From Planctomycetota bacterium (GTDB lineage: Bacteria > Planctomycetota > Phycisphaerae > UBA1845 > PWPN01): a DNA stretch of 64,000 nucleotides. The position numbers were made by a program, and so were the translations under genes. Positions 60,893 to 64,000 of the stretch are shown in pieces; position 1 is the stretch's first letter, and each line of letters opens with the position of its first letter. The stretch covers positions 30,058 to 94,057 of the forward strand of contig JAKPHF010000011.1 of NCBI GenBank assembly GCA_029550525.1, given 5' to 3'. Below the pieces are notes generated by a model. That model did no database searches and was not told the origin of the DNA. It worked only from the letters and a program-made list of their open reading frames with translations.

Positions 60893-61048
60893 GCCGCATC
60901 ACCACAGTTCACACATCGATCGTCGCAGGTTGCGGCCGGGCTCTTGCCTAGCGGCGAATCCAATCCCTGACCAGTGACACCCACCTACTCGGCAGGCTTC
61001 AATCTTCATGCAGCGAACAGATGCAACATTCTGGGCCGGAGTCGGCTC
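60893..61048. other. Short intergenic region before the phosphoribosyltransferase
   Basis: A 156-base spacer. No hairpin or gene recognised. No clear ribosome-binding site precedes the ATG at 61049, although CCGGAGTCGG lies 9 bases upstream. Confidence 0.3.
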
Positions 61049-61705
61049 ATGCGACCCATCTACGCAGACCGAAGACAGGCAGGCAGAGTCCTGGCCGAAG
61101 CGTTGAAGCACTATGCCGGAAAGCCCGATGTGCTGATCCTCGCGCTGCCGCGGGGCGGCGTGCCGGTGGGGTTCGAGGTGGCCGAAACGCTCGGAGCGAA
61201 GCTTGACGTGTATCCCGTGCGCAAGCTCGGCGTGCCGGGCCACGAGGAACTGGCCATGGGCGCGGTGGCAGCCGGCGGTGTGCGGCTGCTGAACGAGCTG
61301 GTCATTCGGCAACTGGGCATCTCGCAGGCGACGATCGAGACCGCAGCCGTTCGTGAGGAAGAAGTGCTGCAAAGCCAACTTCGCAAATTCGGAGGCAACG
61401 CTCCACCGCCCGTGATCCACGGCAAAACGGTGATCCTTGTGGACGACGGGCTGGCCACCGGTTCGACCATGGCGGCAGCCATACGCGCGGTCCGTCAGCA
61501 GGGGCCCGCCCGCGTGGTGGTCGCAGTGCCGGTTGCGCCGCCCGATACGTGCGCGGAGATGAAGCGCATCGCGGATGAGGTCGTTTGTGTAGCCACACCG
61601 GCAATCTTCGGGGCCGTCGGCCTGTGGTACGAGAACTTCGAGCCGGTTGATGACCACTTGGTTCGGCGCCTGCTCGAGACGTCCCGAATGAAGATCGCGA
61701 CGTGA
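61049..61705 (+). CDS. Phosphoribosyltransferase-family protein
   Basis: A 218-residue type I PRTase. The PRPP-binding motif is VILVDDGLATGSTMAAAIRA, preceded by the N-terminal DRRQAGRVLAEALKHYAG and LPRGGVPVGFEVAETLGA blocks characteristic of the orphan PRTase branch found with dienelactone-hydrolase domains. The nucleobase or substrate is unknown. It is followed after 97 bases by a dienelactone hydrolase gene on the same strand. In other bacteria such as Mycobacterium tuberculosis (Rv0571c) the two domains are fused, which supports a joint function. Confidence 0.88.
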   Translation: MRPIYADRRQAGRVLAEALKHYAGKPDVLILALPRGGVPVGFEVAETLGAKLDVYPVRKLGVPGHEELAMGAVAAGGVRLLNELVIRQLGISQATIETAAVREEEVLQSQLRKFGGNAPPPVIHGKTVILVDDGLATGSTMAAAIRAVRQQGPARVVVAVPVAPPDTCAEMKRIADEVVCVATPAIFGAVGLWYENFEPVDDHLVRRLLETSRMKIAT

Positions 61706-61802
61706 ATAGCAGCCAGAAGACAGGAGACAGCGGGCGAACGGCTTTGGCACTTCTGGCTCCTGGCTTCTGACTCCTGTCTCCTCACTCCTCACGGAGTCCG
61801 AT
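61706..61802. repeat. Inverted repeat of AGAAGACAGGAGACAG / CTGACTCCTGTCTCCTC words
   Basis: CAGCCAGAAGACAGGAGACA (61710-61729) is complemented by CTGGCTCCTGGCTTCTGACT and TCCTGTCTCCTCACTCCTCA (61757-61795). It fills the spacer between the phosphoribosyltransferase and hydrolase genes and could form a hairpin in their shared mRNA. Confidence 0.75.
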
Positions 61803-62477
61803 ATGTCTGCCCAGCACAACCTGACTGCCGGCACGCAGCCGGTGCGGATTGCGATCGACGGCATCACCCTCGACGGTGATCTGCATGTTCCACATGATGC
61901 GCGGGGGCTGGTGCTATTCGCGCACGGCAGCGGAAGCAGCCGGCACAGTCATCGCAACCGATTCGTGGCCGAGTCGCTCAACGGGGTGGGGCTGGCCGCG
62001 CTGCTGTTCGATCTGCTCACCGCCGACGAGGAGATGGTGGATCGCCGAACCGCCCAATTGCGTTTTGACATTCGCCTGCTCGCCGATCGACTGGTGGGGG
62101 CGACCGACTGGGTCTGTCGGCAAAGCGATCTCAGCGCGTTGGGGCTCGGCTACTTCGGCGCGAGCACGGGAGCAGCGGCGGCGGTGTTCGCGGCAGCCGA
62201 GCGGCCGGACCTGGTTCGAGCGGTCGTGTCGCGCGGCGGACGGCCCGACCTGGCCGCCCCGGTGCTCGAGGAGATCGTCGCTCCCACGCTGCTCATCGTG
62301 GGCGGCAACGACGTCGGCGTCATCGAGGTCAACCGGCTCGCGTATGACCGGCTGAACGCCGAGAAGCGGTTGGCCATCGTGCCCGGTGCCACTCACCTGT
62401 TCGAAGAGCCCGGCGCCCTGGAGCAGGTGGCGGAGCTCGCCGGCGAGTGGTTCCTGAGCCATCTCCCCACTGCCTGA
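61803..62477 (+). CDS. Dienelactone-hydrolase-family alpha/beta hydrolase
   Basis: A 224-residue alpha/beta hydrolase. The oxyanion and nucleophile regions are LVLFAHGSGSSRHSHRNRFV and LGYFGASTGAAAAVFAA (Ser in GASTG). The acid and His follow in LLIVGGNDVGVIEVN and VPGATHLFEEPG. It acts in the cytoplasm, substrate unknown. Its pairing with the phosphoribosyltransferase upstream matches a known fused architecture. Confidence 0.9.
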   Translation: MSAQHNLTAGTQPVRIAIDGITLDGDLHVPHDARGLVLFAHGSGSSRHSHRNRFVAESLNGVGLAALLFDLLTADEEMVDRRTAQLRFDIRLLADRLVGATDWVCRQSDLSALGLGYFGASTGAAAAVFAAAERPDLVRAVVSRGGRPDLAAPVLEEIVAPTLLIVGGNDVGVIEVNRLAYDRLNAEKRLAIVPGATHLFEEPGALEQVAELAGEWFLSHLPTA

Positions 62478-62989
62478 TCATCGACACTCGCGCCCAGCGA
62501 GCTGCCGGAACTTATTGGCACTTCGCGTTCAAAGGTTTCTTGCCAGTGCGGAATTGGGCTGACAGGAGGCAACAGAGGTTACGGAGCGGCTTCTCTGTTA
62601 CCTCCCTTATCTCCTGTCAAATCGTCCTATCAGCCGTGTCCGTTCGTTCTATCCATGGTCAAACGTCCTCCACCGCTGCTGCAGCGGTGCCAACCGCGCC
62701 GGTCTCGGATAACGCCTTGGCGGAACCTGGTAAAAGCGAGAAACGCCGGCGAGTGGACTCGTCGGCGTTTCGCGTGGATTGGAAGGCCGGTCGATTTCGC
62801 CGACCGGGCTGTGACTAGCGGGGACGCGATCGCTACCGCTTCACGCAATGAGGGAAGCCTTCTGGCAGAAGTTCCGGCCGGCGGCGTAAAACGCGGCGGA
62901 TACCGAGCTTGCCACGAACCCGACGAACCCGCGACCTCCGGGCCGAAAGCCCGGAGGTTGTCTTCTCAGCCTCGAACGGCCAACGGACC
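62478..62989. other. Gene-free region with several hairpins
   Basis: A 512-base stretch without a supported gene. It holds TGACAGGAGGCAACAGAGG with the inverse GTTACCTCCCTTATCTCCTG at 62560-62618. A 15-bp stem with one mismatch lies at 62740-62771 (GAAACGCCGGCGAGT), and a perfect 9-bp stem at 62935-62957 (CCTCCGGGC/GCCCGGAGG) followed by TTGTCTTCT. The palindrome CCGCTGCTGCAGCGG lies near 62671. Confidence 0.55.
62935..62965 (+). terminator. Hairpin CCTCCGGGC-CGAAA-GCCCGGAGG
   Basis: A perfect 9-bp stem with a CGAAA loop, followed by TTGTCTTCT on the plus strand. It lies 33 bases downstream of the stop of the minus-strand DUF2188 gene, and may serve as terminator for either direction. Confidence 0.45.
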
Positions 62990-63223
62990 TCACCCCTTCG
63001 GCGGGTGCGGGTCCTTGCCGTAGGTGTGCTCGGTCTGAATCTGGCCATCCGTGCGGTGGATGACCACCTGGCCGAGCGGCTGAGCCTTCGCCAAGTCCTT
63101 GGCGCTCTGCACGGCGTCGGTCTTGTTCTCGTGCGTGCTCGACGCGCGAGAACCACCTTCCGCCTTCACCCGCCATCCGCCGTCCCCGTCGGGGGTCACG
63201 TGGTACGTCTTCCGGTTTGCCAT
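62990..63223 (-). CDS. DUF2188 domain protein
   Basis: A 77-residue protein spanning the complete DUF2188 domain: KTYHVTPDGDGGWRVKAEGG at the N-terminus, RASSTHENKTDAVQSAKDLA in the middle and GKDPHPPKG at the end. DUF2188 proteins are small, soluble, widely scattered and often on mobile or accessory DNA; no biochemical function is known. It stands between the hydrolase region and the edge gene. Confidence 0.88.
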   Translation of the reverse strand: MANRKTYHVTPDGDGGWRVKAEGGSRASSTHENKTDAVQSAKDLAKAQPLGQVVIHRTDGQIQTEHTYGKDPHPPKG

Positions 63224-63493
63224 GTCTGAGGCTCCTTATGGTTCGCCGGCTCCGACCCCGAACGGGGTCAGCCGAGCCGGTCGCGACGCTCTCAACACAC
63301 CAGCATGATCGCTCTGTACGGGACCAAAAGCAAGCAGCTTCCATCCTCGGCAAGAGATAGCCCACGAACTCCTGCACGATAGAGATTCCATAACATGCTG
63401 TTTGGAAACAGGTTACGGCGACTACAAAGACGGCGAAATATTTTCTGGATTTTCGCCGGCAAACTGGCCGGCGAGATGGTATACTATTTCACC
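63224..63493. other. Intergenic region with hairpin, palindrome and promoter
   Basis: A 270-base stretch. A nested stem at 63246-63280 (CCGGCTC/GAGCCGG with inner GACCCC/GGGGTC) lies upstream of the DUF2188 gene. From 63400 the DNA is AT-richer, with the operator-like palindrome and TATACT box described separately. A plus-strand open frame from 63402 does not look coding. Confidence 0.45.
63454..63485 (+). promoter_or_regulatory. Operator-like palindrome and TATACT -10 box at the edge gene
   Basis: CGCCGGC (63454-63460) and GCCGGCG (63467-63473) form a perfect inverted repeat around AAACTG. Seven bases later TATACT (63480-63485) stands 8 bases before the ATG at 63494. The palindrome covers the expected -35 zone, so a repressor could bind there. 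The message would be leaderless or nearly so. Confidence 0.45.
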
Positions 63494-64000
63494 ATGGACG
63501 CCAGACCGACGACAGATGAACTCAGACCCCACGGCAAGGCCGACGAAGCACGGCTTCGCGACGCCGGCTTCCGGTGGGGAGATAAGGGCACGCACACCAG
63601 CCGGACGATCATGCTCGACGAGCTTCGCGCCGTGCTCGCGAACTGCCGGCCCGACGCGACGCGAGACGACTACCTCGCGGCGATCCACGAAGACAACTGC
63701 CTGGGGAAGCGCACCGCGGCAACGCGGAAGCTTTCAAGCCAGCGGCTTTCGGAGTTGTACGCGCTCGACCCGGACGTTCCGTTGTTCCGGGTCATGCGGC
63801 GGTGCTGGTACTCCGACCGCGACGGGCAAGCCATCCTCGCGATGCTGCTGGCCCTCGCACGCGACCCGTTGCTGCGGGCCAGCGCGCCGCCGGTGTTGCG
63901 GATGCGGCCGGGCGAGGAACTCGCCCGCCAGCAGATGACCGACGCACTCAACCGCGCGGTTGGCAGCCGGCTCAGCGACAGCACGCTGGACAAGGTCGTG
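63494..64000 (+). CDS. Protein of unknown function weakly resembling BrxA/DUF1819, partial
   Basis: The frame is open from ATG 63494 to the window end (169 codons seen). No family is certain. The layout resembles BrxA-type (DUF1819) proteins of BREX phage-defence loci: SRTIMLDELRAVLANC, then IHEDNCLGKRTAATRKLSSQ with the DN-L-KR-AT-R pattern, LYALDPDVPLFRVMRRCW, and DGQAILAMLLALARDPLLRA. These proteins are DNA-binding helical components encoded first in BREX clusters. If correct, a defence operon continues to the right. The upstream palindrome and promoter fit a first gene. Confidence 0.6.
   Translation, partial: MDARPTTDELRPHGKADEARLRDAGFRWGDKGTHTSRTIMLDELRAVLANCRPDATRDDYLAAIHEDNCLGKRTAATRKLSSQRLSELYALDPDVPLFRVMRRCWYSDRDGQAILAMLLALARDPLLRASAPPVLRMRPGEELARQQMTDALNRAVGSRLSDSTLDKVV

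Noticed and set aside
62447..62818. Possible gene after the dienelactone hydrolase
   Set aside because: The frame crosses an inverted repeat and two hairpins and starts inside the hydrolase gene; the translation has no pattern.
63402..63938. Plus-strand frame of 178 codons overlapping the edge gene
   Set aside because: The frame beginning at 63494 has a more natural amino-acid pattern and stays open to the end; the other is Ser/Arg/Thr-rich and stops.
1..64000. tRNA, rRNA, prophage or insertion sequence genes
   Set aside because: No tRNA cloverleaf, rRNA segment, integrase or transposase motif was recognised by eye; a covariance-model scan could still find a tRNA missed here.

Overview
The window looks like chromosomal DNA of a planctomycete, most likely from the Phycisphaerae or a neighbouring lineage. 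This is inferred from gene content, not from a marker gene. It is GC-rich and dense in secreted proteins and carbohydrate-active enzymes. Several exported proteins end in paired Ca-binding, dockerin-like repeats (GDFNxDGDVDxxDFxxFQxCxxG). ThuA, Gfo/Idh/MocA, DUF4185 and alginate-export-type proteins are all present. No rRNA, tRNA, CRISPR array or transposase was recognised.

Layout. Positions 1-13102 (+) carry the downstream part of a complex I operon, nuoF (partial)-G-H-I-J-K-L-M-N, interrupted between nuoH and nuoI by a secreted GH10 endoxylanase gene. Positions 13036-26485 hold single secreted or metabolic genes: a matrixin-type lipoprotein protease (-), gamma-glutamyltransferase, a class V aminotransferase, a large GH2 enzyme (-), a Gfo/Idh/MocA oxidoreductase, a TIM-barrel-like lipoprotein, a rhodanese plus MauE/DoxX pair, and a broken PD40/dockerin gene. 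Positions 26557-32788 (-) form a putative arylpyruvate/aryl-CoA operon: acyl-CoA thioesterase, iorA, iorB, phenylacetate-CoA ligase, ACT protein, second phenylacetate-CoA ligase. Positions 32809-38036 (-) hold an alginate-export-type porin and a small membrane protein followed by lutA-lutB-lutC for L-lactate oxidation. Positions 38304-47730 hold a group of secreted proteins, three of them ending in dockerin-like modules: a CBM/BACON protein, a 1230-residue Amidase_3 protein interrupted by a golvesin-type domain, a Gly-rich protein, a GH110-like beta-helix and a DUF4185 protein. Positions 47809-60454 hold a GDPD, a UbiA-family prenyltransferase, an FHA-GAF-histidine kinase, a GT4 glycosyltransferase with a strong promoter and long leader, a GH113-like protein, ThuA, a PLD-like protein, an alpha/alpha-barrel protein, ElbB and an HTH-PTS IIA fusion. 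Positions 60701-64000 hold a small protein, a phosphoribosyltransferase plus dienelactone-hydrolase pair, a DUF2188 protein and, at the edge, the start of a gene weakly resembling BrxA-type phage-defence proteins.

How they work together: complex I takes electrons from central catabolism. The lut genes feed lactate electrons into the chain. The ior/paaK cluster turns arylpyruvates into aryl-CoA and reduced ferredoxin. The secreted hydrolases fit a polysaccharide-degrading lifestyle.

The most unusual feature is in the spacers. Many, including those inside operons, are made of short-word imperfect inverted repeats of at least eight different families (for example TGACGAA words, GCCCCGCAGGGGC hairpins, GCGGCGGGGCTTGACCCCGCC hairpins). 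Several families recur across the window.
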